A stretch of 64,000 bases of DNA from Portibacter marinus (GCF_021533195.1 NZ_JAJNKB010000002.1:62001-126000); one strand, 5' to 3'; positions 8,721 through 17,338 are shown, counted from the stretch's first letter. Notes: a model not told the origin generated them from the sequence alone. Made by a program: numbers and translations.

Positions 8721-8728
8721 TATCTTTG
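8721..8728 (+). promoter_or_regulatory. Bacteroidota-type -7 box TATCTTTG
   Basis: TATCTTTG fits the Bacteroidota TAnnTTTG consensus and sits 42 bp before the esterase start at 8771. A second TATCTTTG lies 23 bp further upstream (8698-8705) and could supply the TTTG of the distal element. Confidence 0.5.
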
Positions 8729-8770
8729 TCAATTTAGAATAATTACGGGTTTAAACAAAAATGTGATTCT

Positions 8771-9640
8771 ATGGATCATCTTTTCATGATTAAAATAAAT
8801 CAGGATCGATACGCTGTCAAGACACTTGTCTTCGTATTATTGTTTGCTTCATCCATCTTAACTTCCTGCTTTGCACAGCAAGAAAAACCATCACACCGCA
8901 GATCTACAGCTCTACCCAATGTGATCATCCCGGATACGGTGTTTCACATAGAGGGTTTAAATAGGAATAGGAGCATAAGAGTCTATCTCCCATTGAGTTA
9001 TAACGATTCAGATGACCGCTATCCGGTATTGTACATGCATGATGGCCAAAATCTATTTGATGATTCAACCTCATTTGTAGGAGAATGGAAAGTGGATGAG
9101 GCCCTGAATCGTGTGCAGAAAAAACTGATAGTGGTGGGAATTGATAACGGTGCGGAAAAAAGAATTCATGAGATGGCTCCCTTTGACCATCCTAAATATG
9201 GCCACTCGGAAGGTCTGGCTTACCTGAATTTCATTGTCAACCAAGTTAAGCCATTTGTTGACGAGCAATACAGAACCTTGTCCAATCGGGAAAATACAGC
9301 CTTAATGGGAAGCTCACTAGGTGGTCTAATCACCCATTTTGCAGCGATCGAATATTCGAACATATTTGGTAAAGTGGCCATATTTAGTCCCTCTTACTGG
9401 TTTTCAGAACAACTAAGGATATTAGAACAAGAGTTTGACCATCCACCTGATGTTAAAATGTATATCATCATGGGTGGTGAAGAAGGTCAACAAATGATTA
9501 ATCCTGCGAAAGAGATGGAAGCCGTTCTTAAACAAGACTTAAATCCTAAAAACCTTTATTTTTCCATCATTGAAAAGGGAACACACAGCGAAAACTTCTG
9601 GAGTGAAGAATTTATGGATGCCATTAATTTCTTATTCTGA
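8771..9640 (+). CDS. Lipoprotein esterase of the enterochelin esterase/esterase D-like family
   Basis: An N-terminal hydrophobic leader ends in a lipobox-like ILTSC (Cys33). The mature part is an alpha/beta hydrolase of the PF00756 putative esterase type, with 'YPVLYMHDGQNLFD' (85-98), nucleophile Ser182 in GSSLGG and His272 near the C-terminus (KGTHSENFW). Met6 is an alternative start. Substrates of the family range from siderophore esters to carbohydrate acetates, and nothing here decides between them. A close paralogue without a leader is encoded at 33091, sharing the MHDGQN block and the Ser and His environments. Confidence 0.88.
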   Translation: MDHLFMIKINQDRYAVKTLVFVLLFASSILTSCFAQQEKPSHRRSTALPNVIIPDTVFHIEGLNRNRSIRVYLPLSYNDSDDRYPVLYMHDGQNLFDDSTSFVGEWKVDEALNRVQKKLIVVGIDNGAEKRIHEMAPFDHPKYGHSEGLAYLNFIVNQVKPFVDEQYRTLSNRENTALMGSSLGGLITHFAAIEYSNIFGKVAIFSPSYWFSEQLRILEQEFDHPPDVKMYIIMGGEEGQQMINPAKEMEAVLKQDLNPKNLYFSIIEKGTHSENFWSEEFMDAINFLF

Positions 9641-9646
9641 GCATAA

Positions 9647-9684
9647 AAAGGAGGCTTTCTCTCATTAAGTCAGCCTTCTTTTTT
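9647..9684. terminator. Hairpin terminator after the esterase gene
   Basis: An AAAGGAGGCT arm and a matching AGCCTTCTTT arm flank a 13-base loop, followed by a T-run (TTTTTT). It sits seven bases after the esterase stop and between convergent genes. One mismatch interrupts the stem. Confidence 0.65.
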
Positions 9685-9698
9685 AAGCGTATAAAATC

Positions 9699-9986
9699 TT
9701 ATACTTTATCCGCTGAAGCAGTATTTCTTGCCATTTCAAATTGAATTTTAGCCTCTTGTATCTTTGACATAGCCTCTTTTGCTGCTGACAGCATTCTTTT
9801 TATTTCCTTGTCAAGTCCAGGTGAATTGAATTCTATTAACTCCTGGGAAGCATTTTCCAGACTGTTTATAACATGCCGCTGATTATATTCAGCGGTATCG
9901 ATTTGTTCAATAATGGTATCCAATGATGTCGTATTTTCTTCTTGTAGCATGGTCTTATTTTGGTATATAATCCCGTTTTTCATCAT
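9699..9986 (-). CDS. Small coiled-coil-like protein of unknown function
   Basis: I do not recognise a family. The 95-residue product is almost entirely predicted helix, with heptad-like spacing in 'SLDTIIEQIDTAEYNQRHVI' and in the second half around 'RMLSAAKEAMSKIQEAKIQF'. It has no signal peptide or membrane segment. The first Met may not be the true start, because Met13 (MLQEEN) opens the helical part more naturally. It stands alone between a terminator and the divergent oxidoreductase operon at 10100. Its composition and lack of low-complexity sequence suggest a real gene. Confidence 0.55.
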   Translation of the reverse strand: MMKNGIIYQNKTMLQEENTTSLDTIIEQIDTAEYNQRHVINSLENASQELIEFNSPGLDKEIKRMLSAAKEAMSKIQEAKIQFEMARNTASADKV

Positions 9987-10099
9987 TATGTTCGGGTGTT
10001 ATTTTGAGAATACTGAGGATGCGATGATTAAGTACATTAATCAGTCCTAGAAATTCTCGAAGAAAAATCTATCTTTAGTAATTACTCTAACTTAATAAG

Positions 10100-11806
10100 A
10101 TGGCGAATTTTAATATAGATGCTCAGAAGCAAGTCACCTATGATGCCATAGTCATAGGTTCTGGAATAAGTGGCGGTTGGGCTGCCAAGGAGCTTTGTGA
10201 AAAAGGACTTAAAACTTTGGTTCTGGAGCGAGGTCGACTCGTGGAGCATGTCAAAGATTATCCAACCATGAATGATGATCCATGGGACTATGAATATCGT
10301 GGTGCATTGACACCTGAGCAAAGAGAAAAGCATTACAAAAGCATAAGATCTGGATTCATTGGACAGGATACAGAACATTTCTATGCCAATGATCAGGAAA
10401 ACCCTTATACGGAAATAAAGCCTTTCTTGTGGATCAGGGCTCATCAGATGGGAGGACGGTCATTGCTCTGGGGTAAGCAGACTTATCGTTGGAGTGAGAT
10501 CGATTTTGAAGCCAATGCGAAAGATGGTTATGGTGTAGATTGGCCGATTAGGTACAAAGACTTAGAACCATGGTACACATATGTTGAAAAATACGCCGGT
10601 ATCAGTGGTGAGCCACTTGGATTACCTCAATTGCCAGACAGTCATTTTCTTCCTCCCATGGAGCTAAACTGTGTTGAAAAACATGTAAAATCCAGGTTGG
10701 AAAAGGAATTTCCCGGGCGTCATTTGATTATTGGAAGAGCGGCTCATCTTACTGAACCTCTGAATGGCAGAGGAAAATGTCAGTATAGAAATCGTTGTAG
10801 CCGTGGATGTCCTTATGGTGCTTATTTTAGTAGTAATGCGGTTACCTTACCGGCTGCCAACGCAACAGGTAATTTAATCATAAGGCCGTTCTCCATCGTT
10901 CAGTCCATTATTTATGATGATCAAAAAGGTAAGGCAACTGGTGTTAGAGTCATAGATGCGGAAACCAATGAAGCCATTGAATATAAAGCCCGTATCATTT
11001 TCTGCAATGCTTCAACATTGAGTACCACACAGATTTTACTCAATTCTAAATCTGATCGCTTTCCCAATGGATTTGGAAATGATAGTGGTGAATTAGGTCA
11101 TAATCTTATGGACCACACTTATAGAATAGGAGCCTTGGGTCAAGTAGATGGTTTTGAGGATAAATACTATAAAGGTCGACGACCCAATGGAATTTATATA
11201 CCCAGATATTGGAACATCAGTGAAGAGACCAAATCAGATAAATTTTTGCGAGGCTTCGGCTATCAGGGTGGAGGATTTCGGGCAGGTAGCCGGGTGGCAG
11301 CCAATAAGCCAGAATTCGGTCCGGATTTCAAAGACAACCTTCTTAAACCTGGACCATGGGAATTTTTCATCACCGGTTTTGCAGAATGCCTCCCTTATCA
11401 CGAAAATAAGGTGAGTTTGGATACTGAAAATTTAGATAAGTGGGGCCAACCTACTTTAGCGATTGATTGTGAGTTCAAAGAAAACGAAAAGGCGCTGAAT
11501 AAACAGATTGAAGAGGATGCAGTTGAAATGTTGGAAAAAGTGGGTGTGAAGAACGTAGTAGGGTTCAATAATCATCATGAACCTGGGTATGGTATCCATG
11601 AGATGGGTACAGCTCGGATGGGAAAGGATCCAAAAACTTCTATATTAAATGCCTGGAATCAGGTACACGCTGCCCAAAACGTATTTATCACCGATGGCGC
11701 TTGTATGACATCAAATTCATGCGTGAATCCTTCACTAACTTATATGGCCATAACTGCCAGAGCAGCGAATCATGCGGTGGAAGAACTTAACAAACTAAAT
11801 ATTTGA
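10100..11806 (+). CDS. GMC-family FAD oxidoreductase, catalytic subunit of a gluconate/glucoside-3-dehydrogenase-type enzyme
   Basis: The 568-residue flavoprotein has the FAD-binding GSGISGG (20-26), 'LERG' at the end of the second strand, and the catalytic His500/Asn543 pair in its GMC C-terminal domain (HEMGTARMG and SCVNPSL). A Cys set C227-x5-C233-x3-C237 matches the spacing of the 3Fe-4S site in the alpha subunit of bacterial FAD-dependent glucose dehydrogenase. There is no leader of its own; export would depend on the Tat-type small subunit encoded next, whose ATG follows two bases after this stop. It probably oxidises a sugar hydroxyl, and with DUF1080 in the operon, C3 of a glycoside is the best guess. 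A near-match to a -7 box (TATCTTTA) lies at 10070-10077. Confidence 0.88.
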   Translation: MANFNIDAQKQVTYDAIVIGSGISGGWAAKELCEKGLKTLVLERGRLVEHVKDYPTMNDDPWDYEYRGALTPEQREKHYKSIRSGFIGQDTEHFYANDQENPYTEIKPFLWIRAHQMGGRSLLWGKQTYRWSEIDFEANAKDGYGVDWPIRYKDLEPWYTYVEKYAGISGEPLGLPQLPDSHFLPPMELNCVEKHVKSRLEKEFPGRHLIIGRAAHLTEPLNGRGKCQYRNRCSRGCPYGAYFSSNAVTLPAANATGNLIIRPFSIVQSIIYDDQKGKATGVRVIDAETNEAIEYKARIIFCNASTLSTTQILLNSKSDRFPNGFGNDSGELGHNLMDHTYRIGALGQVDGFEDKYYKGRRPNGIYIPRYWNISEETKSDKFLRGFGYQGGGFRAGSRVAANKPEFGPDFKDNLLKPGPWEFFITGFAECLPYHENKVSLDTENLDKWGQPTLAIDCEFKENEKALNKQIEEDAVEMLEKVGVKNVVGFNNHHEPGYGIHEMGTARMGKDPKTSILNAWNQVHAAQNVFITDGACMTSNSCVNPSLTYMAITARAANHAVEELNKLNI

Positions 11807-11808
11807 TC

Positions 11809-12402
11809 ATGAAAAGGAGAGATGCCATTAAGAGGACAGGATTATTTATGGGGGCAGTTGTGATTTTGCCTTCATTTGGGTCCATCTTGCAATCTTGTCA
11901 AAGCGAAGTACGAGCAGATTGGCAACCCTTATTCTTTAGGGATGAGGAAGCAAGATTGATTTCCAGCCTGGTTGATACATTATTACCAAGGACTGATACT
12001 CCGGGCGCATTGGATGTAAATGCAGATATATTTATTGATAAGGTAGTTTACGGTACCAATACTGAAGAAGGCCAACAAGCCTTAAGAGCGGAAATGGCCA
12101 CATTTAATCAGGAATGTGTGAGGAATTATGGAGCTGTTTTCGCAGATCTTTCTAATGGAGATAAGGTGCAAGCAATGATGAGGGAAGAGACCAAAGCTCC
12201 TAAATTTAATAGCGCGGTGTGGGGAACGGCAGTAGGCAAACAGGAACCAGTAGGTTTTTATCGCTCCATGAAGTCCATAACTTTGTGGGCTTATCTGACG
12301 TCAGAAAAGATAGGCAAAGAAGTACTAAATTATGACCCGATTCCGGGCGAATATGTAGGCTGTGTTCCACTTTCGGAGGTGGGAAATGCCTGGAGTTTAT
12401 GA
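11809..12402 (+). CDS. Gluconate 2-dehydrogenase subunit 3-like small subunit with Tat leader
   Basis: The leader MKRRDAIKRTGLF has the twin-arginine pair, then a hydrophobic stretch and LQSC, a possible lipobox. The mature part (about 30-197) matches the gluconate_2-dh3 family ('EARLISSLVDTLLPRTDTPGALDVN'). Such subunits escort the GMC catalytic subunit through the Tat pathway and stabilise it. The ATG at 11809 is chosen over a TTG at 11803 because it gives a regular Tat leader and avoids overlap. No cytochrome c subunit is encoded in the operon, so the electron acceptor must come from elsewhere. Confidence 0.88.
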   Translation: MKRRDAIKRTGLFMGAVVILPSFGSILQSCQSEVRADWQPLFFRDEEARLISSLVDTLLPRTDTPGALDVNADIFIDKVVYGTNTEEGQQALRAEMATFNQECVRNYGAVFADLSNGDKVQAMMREETKAPKFNSAVWGTAVGKQEPVGFYRSMKSITLWAYLTSEKIGKEVLNYDPIPGEYVGCVPLSEVGNAWSL

Positions 12403-12436
12403 TTTAATTTCATGCTACATTACAAATATTCATATT

Positions 12437-12796
12437 ATGATAGAGAAGATTAATTGGGATGATATACCCGTCGAACAGGTCACCCCTAAAATGCAAAGGC
12501 AACTGTTGTATGGAGAAAAGGTAATGGTGGCTCGAATGAAATTTAAAGATGGTTTCCTGGTTCCATTACATCATCATGAAAATGAGCAGATTACCCAGGT
12601 TCAAAAGGGTACGATTAAGTTTTGGTTTGGTGCTCAAAAAGATCATGTAATAGAACTTCACGCCGGAGATTCTATTGTTATACCTGCAAACTTACCACAT
12701 GAGGCGCTGATGGTAGGAGATGTAGAAGAAACTGATACCTGGGCACCTCCACGCCTTGATTGGTTAGACGGTACTGATGATTATTTAAGAAAATAA
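12437..12796 (+). CDS. Cupin-domain protein
   Basis: A 119-residue single-domain cupin. Metal ligands are visible in the first motif (PLHHHENEQ) and the second (PANLPHEALM), with GDSIVIP between them. It has no leader and is probably cytoplasmic. The ATG at 12437 is preferred because upstream in-frame sequence overlaps the preceding gene and is not cupin-like. Such small cupins can be sugar isomerases, epimerases or dioxygenases, or plain binding proteins. In this operon a role in handling an oxidised sugar is plausible but not shown. Confidence 0.85.
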   Translation: MIEKINWDDIPVEQVTPKMQRQLLYGEKVMVARMKFKDGFLVPLHHHENEQITQVQKGTIKFWFGAQKDHVIELHAGDSIVIPANLPHEALMVGDVEETDTWAPPRLDWLDGTDDYLRK

Positions 12797-12797
12797 T

Positions 12798-13562
12798 ATG
12801 GATCTGGGACTCGAAGGTAAGCGCGCATTTATTGGTGCTTCAAGCAAAGGATTGGGAAAAGCAGTAGCCAGGGAGCTTGCAAAGGAAGGTGTCGAGGTTA
12901 TTATCAATGGCAGAACACTTGAAGATCTTAAAGAAACCAAACATGAAATAGAATTGGCATCTGGTCAAAAAGTACACTACATACAGGCAGATTTATCAGT
13001 TGCCGGAGAGCGTGCGCGACTGATCGATGAAATCATCAGTCAATTTGGAGGGGTGGACATTCTGGTCACCAATACGGGCGGACCACCTTCAGGTCAATTT
13101 GAAACCTTTGGCAAGAGAGATTGGGACCAGGCCTATGAATTGCTTCTGGCAAGTGCTGTTGATTTAATGCAAAGCTTACTACCAGGTATGAAAAGAAAAG
13201 GTTGGGGTCGGATTATCGCTATAACTTCCATGGCTGTAAAGCAACCGGTGAATAATTTGATTCTGTCTAATTCAGTCCGGGCATCTGTGATCGGCCTGGT
13301 AAAAACGCTATCAAACGAAGTTGGAAAAGATGGAATTACAGTCAATTCTGTTTTACCCGGATATACAGCCACCGAACGCCTTGAGAAATTGAGGGAATCT
13401 AATGCGTCATTTGAGAAGGTTTTAGATGAAGTTCCACTGGGACGAATCGGCAGACCTGCAGAGTTTGCAGCTGCTGTGGTATTTTTGGCGAGTGAGCGTG
13501 CAGGCTACATCACCGGGGTGTCTTTGCCCATAGATGGAGGAGCTATTAAATCGTTGTTATAA
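12798..13562 (+). CDS. Short-chain dehydrogenase/reductase-like protein with altered catalytic residues
   Basis: The Rossmann nucleotide site is recognisable (GASSKGLG, 13-20; TNTGGP in place of NNAG) and the length (254 aa) is typical. Counting from Ser144, the normal Tyr position holds Ser157 and the normal Lys position holds Arg161 (SNSVRA), so the YxxxK signature is missing. A subgroup of reductase-like SDRs shares this loss, so it is probably a family trait and not decay. The start is one base after the cupin stop. In the operon it could reduce or bind a keto-sugar; whether it is an active dehydrogenase is open. Confidence 0.85.
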   Translation: MDLGLEGKRAFIGASSKGLGKAVARELAKEGVEVIINGRTLEDLKETKHEIELASGQKVHYIQADLSVAGERARLIDEIISQFGGVDILVTNTGGPPSGQFETFGKRDWDQAYELLLASAVDLMQSLLPGMKRKGWGRIIAITSMAVKQPVNNLILSNSVRASVIGLVKTLSNEVGKDGITVNSVLPGYTATERLEKLRESNASFEKVLDEVPLGRIGRPAEFAAAVVFLASERAGYITGVSLPIDGGAIKSLL

Positions 13563-13573
13563 AATTTATAATT

Positions 13574-14275
13574 ATGAAATATTTGGTATTTGGAGTTTTA
13601 ACTTTTGTTTATGTCAATGTGGTGATGTGTCAACCCCAAACTGAAGGCTTCGTTTCACTTTTTAATGGTGAGAGTTTAGATGGGTGGGTGGCTTCAGAAG
13701 AAAATTCGGAATCATTTTTTGTCGAGGATGGCAAATTGGTTGCCAAAGGTGGTAGAGCCCACCTCTTTTATAATGGAGAGGTAGGAGATCATGATTTTTC
13801 TAATTTTGAAATGCGTTTGAAGGTGATGACCACTGCAGCCTCTAATTCCGGAGTCTATTTTCATACCAGGTATCAGAAGTCGGGATGGCCTGATACAGGA
13901 TTCGAAGCACAAGTCAATTCCAAGCATGCTGATATGCGAAAAACCGGTAGTTTGTATGGAGTGGTCAATATTTGGGTGCCAGGTGACACCGAAGAACCAT
14001 ATGCAGCCCGGGTAGATAAAGCTGGTCAAGTATATATTCAAAGAGACGAAGCACCTTCGAAAGATGGAGAGTGGTTTGATTATTATATAAAAGTAGAAGG
14101 TGATCGAATTATTGTAAGGGTGGATGGCCAGACCACGGTGGATTGGACTCAACCGATAGGTTGGTCTAAAGACCGCAGGATTGGCCACGGTACGATAGGA
14201 TTTCAAGCCCATGATCCTTCTTGTCTGGTCTATTATAAAGATATAGAAATTAAGGTGTTGCCGGAGAGTGATTAA
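13574..14275 (+). CDS. DUF1080 (3-keto-glycoside hydrolase-type) secreted protein
   Basis: A signal peptide (about 1-19, VVMCQ) is followed by a single DUF1080 domain (about 25-230). Typical blocks are 'FVSLFNGESLDGWVASE', 'SNSGVYFHTRY', 'TGSLYGV', 'GEWFDYYIKVEGDRI' and 'GTIGFQAHDP'. Members of this concanavalin-like family have been reported to cleave 3-keto-disaccharides and 3-keto-glycosides. As last gene of the operon with a periplasmic sugar dehydrogenase, it could split glycosides that have first been oxidised at C3. That pathway is inference from family and context. Confidence 0.88.
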   Translation: MKYLVFGVLTFVYVNVVMCQPQTEGFVSLFNGESLDGWVASEENSESFFVEDGKLVAKGGRAHLFYNGEVGDHDFSNFEMRLKVMTTAASNSGVYFHTRYQKSGWPDTGFEAQVNSKHADMRKTGSLYGVVNIWVPGDTEEPYAARVDKAGQVYIQRDEAPSKDGEWFDYYIKVEGDRIIVRVDGQTTVDWTQPIGWSKDRRIGHGTIGFQAHDPSCLVYYKDIEIKVLPESD

Positions 14276-14437
14276 AGAAAATGGACCTTCAGCCAACGAT
14301 CCTTAAGATCAGATTTTCTTTTACTTCCCTGGATCATTTTGCGATGAAGGATTTACAGTGGATAAGTTTCCACTTGCAGATTTAGAAGAGGTCAGGTGGT
14401 TGTAAGATAAAACCTTATGCTCACTTTCTTAGACTAG

Positions 14438-14470
14438 AAAGAGGCCGTCTTTAATAAGGCAGCCTCTTTA
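14438..14470. terminator. Hairpin terminator between convergent genes
   Basis: AAAGAGGC and GCCTCTTT arms (14438-14445 and 14462-14469) flank a short loop with partial further pairing. The hairpin sits between the convergent DUF1080 operon and the CBM9-like gene. Confidence 0.65.
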
Positions 14471-14552
14471 CAATTGAATCTTATTGTTGATCTCTGGCTC
14501 AATATATAATAAGTCTTAACAAGCCTTCAAGGTTTCTTTCCGATCAGATTTA

Positions 14553-15338
14553 CTATTCCGCTACACTGTCAAAGAGTACGGCTGTTCCAAATGTACTGGG
14601 ATCATAATAGGAGTGATCAAGCCCAGAAAACCATTTTAAGAAATTCTGACGTTGTCCTCCATCGTTATCATTAAGCTGCAACTCCAATCCAAATTCATGA
14701 CCAGGCTGAGCAGGAAAATCAGGTAAATCTGAAAAAGGCATCGAAATTTCGACATTGTATCCATTTTCAGTTTGTAAAATTTCAAAAGATATATTTGAAA
14801 CATCGTAGATGCCCCATGCAGGTAGTGGATCCGGGATTCCGGGTACAAATCTGATAAACTCATCATTGGAGTCATACGCTGGTGGAGGAAAAACAATTGG
14901 AGGGCCCGGTGCAGCTTCATTCTTACTGTTATCCCCATCGATATAAATTTCGAGACCATCTTTTTCAAAAAGAGCTTCTCCACTAACATTGATTTCCTGG
15001 TCCAATATGGTAGCGAAAAAGTATAGATGGTTTTCATCCCACAACATTTGAAAGGTGCCTGAAAGATCCCACTTTTTTTCTATTGGAAATCCGGTGTTTA
15101 ATTCCTCCCTCATTTTGCGGGGAGGGACATCTGACCACTCTTCTGCGATACCATCGATTGTGATAAAACCTGGAGCTTTGAAGACTTTTAGGGGCTGTCC
15201 TTGTCTGGAATTCATATGGATTTGTTCCGAATGGTCATTCAAATTTACTTCCTCAATGGGAAATTGCATTCCTGAATCCAAAGCACATGAAGAGATTAGA
15301 AGGGTGCCAAAAAGTAATAAAAAGGAAAAAATTTTCAT
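14553..15338 (-). CDS. Lipoprotein with CBM9-like (DOMON-type) carbohydrate-binding domain
   Basis: A lipoprotein leader (LISSC, about Cys18) precedes a domain of about 200 residues resembling family 9 carbohydrate-binding modules. Recognisable blocks are 'ITIDGIAEEWSDVPP', 'LWDENHLYFFATILDQEI', 'DGLEIYIDGD', 'YNVEISMPFSDL' and 'FGLELQLNDND'. There is no catalytic domain. It is likely anchored in the outer or inner membrane, binding sugar or, in related DOMON proteins, heme. It converges on the sugar-oxidation operon across a terminator, so it is not co-transcribed with it. Confidence 0.8.
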   Translation of the reverse strand: MKIFSFLLLFGTLLISSCALDSGMQFPIEEVNLNDHSEQIHMNSRQGQPLKVFKAPGFITIDGIAEEWSDVPPRKMREELNTGFPIEKKWDLSGTFQMLWDENHLYFFATILDQEINVSGEALFEKDGLEIYIDGDNSKNEAAPGPPIVFPPPAYDSNDEFIRFVPGIPDPLPAWGIYDVSNISFEILQTENGYNVEISMPFSDLPDFPAQPGHEFGLELQLNDNDGGQRQNFLKWFSGLDHSYYDPSTFGTAVLFDSVAE

Positions 15339-15652
15339 TTCTTAGATTTTTAAGGGTTAAAGATATTTGTAAGGTAGTGCTTAATCATTACTAAAACAGC
15401 TTGATAGAGTAAGTATTTTAGCCACATTGTATTTTAAATACACCCCAAATGCGCTCTCGCTCTCATTTTACTATGACTTAAGAAATCAATAATTACAATG
15501 TCATAGGTTGATTAGAAATCCTTAAGTGCAACTCATCTGATCGTATATATAATGTCATTTAATAACCGAGACCAGCAAACTAATCATTTTTATGCCTATA
15601 CATATCACTTTTTCTTATTTTAAGCCATATACACTTAATAATATATGAAAAT
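15339..15652. other. AT-rich intergenic region between divergent genes
   Basis: This 314-bp stretch separates the divergent CBM9-like and secreted-protein genes and should hold both promoters. I see no ORF, tRNA, strong hairpin or clear TAnnTTTG box in it. Confidence 0.4.
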
Positions 15653-16288
15653 ATGAGAATTATAATCTACAACATGTTGTTTTTTCTATTCATAACCATA
15701 AATCTCTCCGCACAGGTAGGAGTCAATACAATTGATCCAGACCAGACGTTTGATGTCAACGGTAAAATGAAAATTGGTAACGATGGGAGAACTCCAAGTG
15801 AAGGCACTTTAAGGTATGGTCCTACAGGTGATTTCGAAGGCTTTACCGGTAATGGATGGACAAGTTTTACAGAAAAATCGGGACCGCTTCCTACTGGACC
15901 GAGACCAGTAACGGGATATTTAGGAAATGTGTTAGCTAGTGAAACGCTTGCCCTCTCCTTTCTTTATTCAGATGGATCTGGGAGCTTTACTAGTATTCCG
16001 ACGGGAAAATATTTAATGATAACAAGCGTCATTATACAATCCAATAGTTTGGCTAAAACAGGGGAGTATCAAACTTCCATTGGACCTGGATCTAGTTTTC
16101 CCATTGGAAGTCGTGGCTTGTTTTTGACAGGAAATAGAACAAGTATCCAGTCTATTCACGATCCGCTTGGACTATTAATCATTGGTCGAGCTGGTGAAAA
16201 TATAGTGGTTACAAATCAATCCACCTCTGAATTCACAGTCAGGGTATCTGTCCGTGGTTTCGTAGTGGATGATCTCAGTTATGAGTAG
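15653..16288 (+). CDS. Secreted protein of unknown function with 'VGVNT..P...DVNGK' N-terminal repeat motif
   Basis: A signal peptide (about 1-21, ending SAQ) is followed by 'VGVNTIDPDQTFDVNGKMKIGND', a motif common at the start of Bacteroidota surface proteins that look like phage tail-fibre stalks. The remaining 150 residues are predicted mainly beta and rich in Gly, Ser and Thr, with no enzyme motif or type IX tail. The product is 211 aa. It stands alone between the CBM9-like gene and terC. A surface or adhesin role is a guess. Confidence 0.7.
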   Translation: MRIIIYNMLFFLFITINLSAQVGVNTIDPDQTFDVNGKMKIGNDGRTPSEGTLRYGPTGDFEGFTGNGWTSFTEKSGPLPTGPRPVTGYLGNVLASETLALSFLYSDGSGSFTSIPTGKYLMITSVIIQSNSLAKTGEYQTSIGPGSSFPIGSRGLFLTGNRTSIQSIHDPLGLLIIGRAGENIVVTNQSTSEFTVRVSVRGFVVDDLSYE

Positions 16289-16387
16289 CCCTATCATGCG
16301 TAAATGCAAAGGAACTTATAAGAAAATCATAGATAAAATAGAACCTTTAGCGGTTTATTTCAGTTGAGTCGATGATAAAAAGTTGAA

Positions 16388-17338
16388 ATGGAAAACGCTA
16401 TACCATGGATTGTGTTGTTTGCACACATTCTCATTTTATTATGTATTGATTTCTTTGTTCTGCATAAGAAAAACAAAGTGGTTTCTACTCAAAAGGCCCT
16501 CATCGAGACCATTTTTTTTGTTGGCAATGCGCTTGCCTTCAGTTTCCTTGTCTATTGGTTTTACAATAAAGGGCTGGTTAGCAACGCAAATCAATATTCA
16601 GCAGGCACCAGTGTTATTAAATATCTGACTGGCTATATCATCGAGCTTTCCCTGAGCGTGGATAACTTATTTGTAATTGCTATCATTTTCGCAGGATATA
16701 AGATACCTCAGCAGTATCATCATAAACTTTTGTTTCTTGGAATACTGGGTGCAATAATATTCAGGGGAATCCTGATTGCGGTAGGCCTTGTATTGATTCA
16801 CAAAGTGCATTTTATCAATATCTTTTTTGGTCTGTTCTTACTTTACACTGCCTTTAAAATGTTGAAGAAAGAGGCAACTAATGAAGGATACAATGATCAG
16901 AAGGGAATAGCCAAATTGTTTAATATTTCTAATGTTATTGACAATGGACATTTCAGAACTACAGTAAATGGGAAGAAGGTTTTTACAGCACTGTTTGGTG
17001 CATTGATTACCATAGAGTTTACCGATTTACTGTTTGCACTGGACTCCATTCCTGCGATTTTTGCGGTGACCACTGATCCTTTTATCATTTTGAGTTCAAA
17101 TGTGTTTGCTATCATGGGTTTGCGGTCGCTTTATTTCTTTTTGGCGAATATGTTGGAGCGCTTTAAATACCTCAAATACAGTGTATTTTCAATATTAATC
17201 TTTGTGTCGCTTAAGCTTATCACTGCCAATTGGCTAGAAATACCGGAATGGTTTTCATTGATGTTTATTGGAGTTTCCTTAGCCATTGGAGTTTGGATTT
17301 CGATACTCAGACGAAATGTTGCAGAAGTTTCTGAGTGA
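16388..17338 (+). CDS. TerC/Alx-family integral membrane protein
   Basis: About nine membrane segments over 316 residues carry the acidic motifs of the TerC family: ELSLSVDN with Asp92 and EFTDLLFALDSIPAIFAVT with Asp213 and Asp219. Family members such as Alx and YkoY move or sense Mn(II), and may load metal on secreted proteins. The N-terminus (MENAIPW) opens directly into the first membrane segment. The 99 bp upstream are too short and show no yybP-ykoY-type manganese riboswitch. No tellurite-resistance genes lie nearby. Confidence 0.9.
   Translation: MENAIPWIVLFAHILILLCIDFFVLHKKNKVVSTQKALIETIFFVGNALAFSFLVYWFYNKGLVSNANQYSAGTSVIKYLTGYIIELSLSVDNLFVIAIIFAGYKIPQQYHHKLLFLGILGAIIFRGILIAVGLVLIHKVHFINIFFGLFLLYTAFKMLKKEATNEGYNDQKGIAKLFNISNVIDNGHFRTTVNGKKVFTALFGALITIEFTDLLFALDSIPAIFAVTTDPFIILSSNVFAIMGLRSLYFFLANMLERFKYLKYSVFSILIFVSLKLITANWLEIPEWFSLMFIGVSLAIGVWISILRRNVAEVSE

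Noticed and set aside
16289-16387. yybP-ykoY manganese riboswitch before terC
   Set aside because: The gap is short and lacks the conserved stem and loop pattern.
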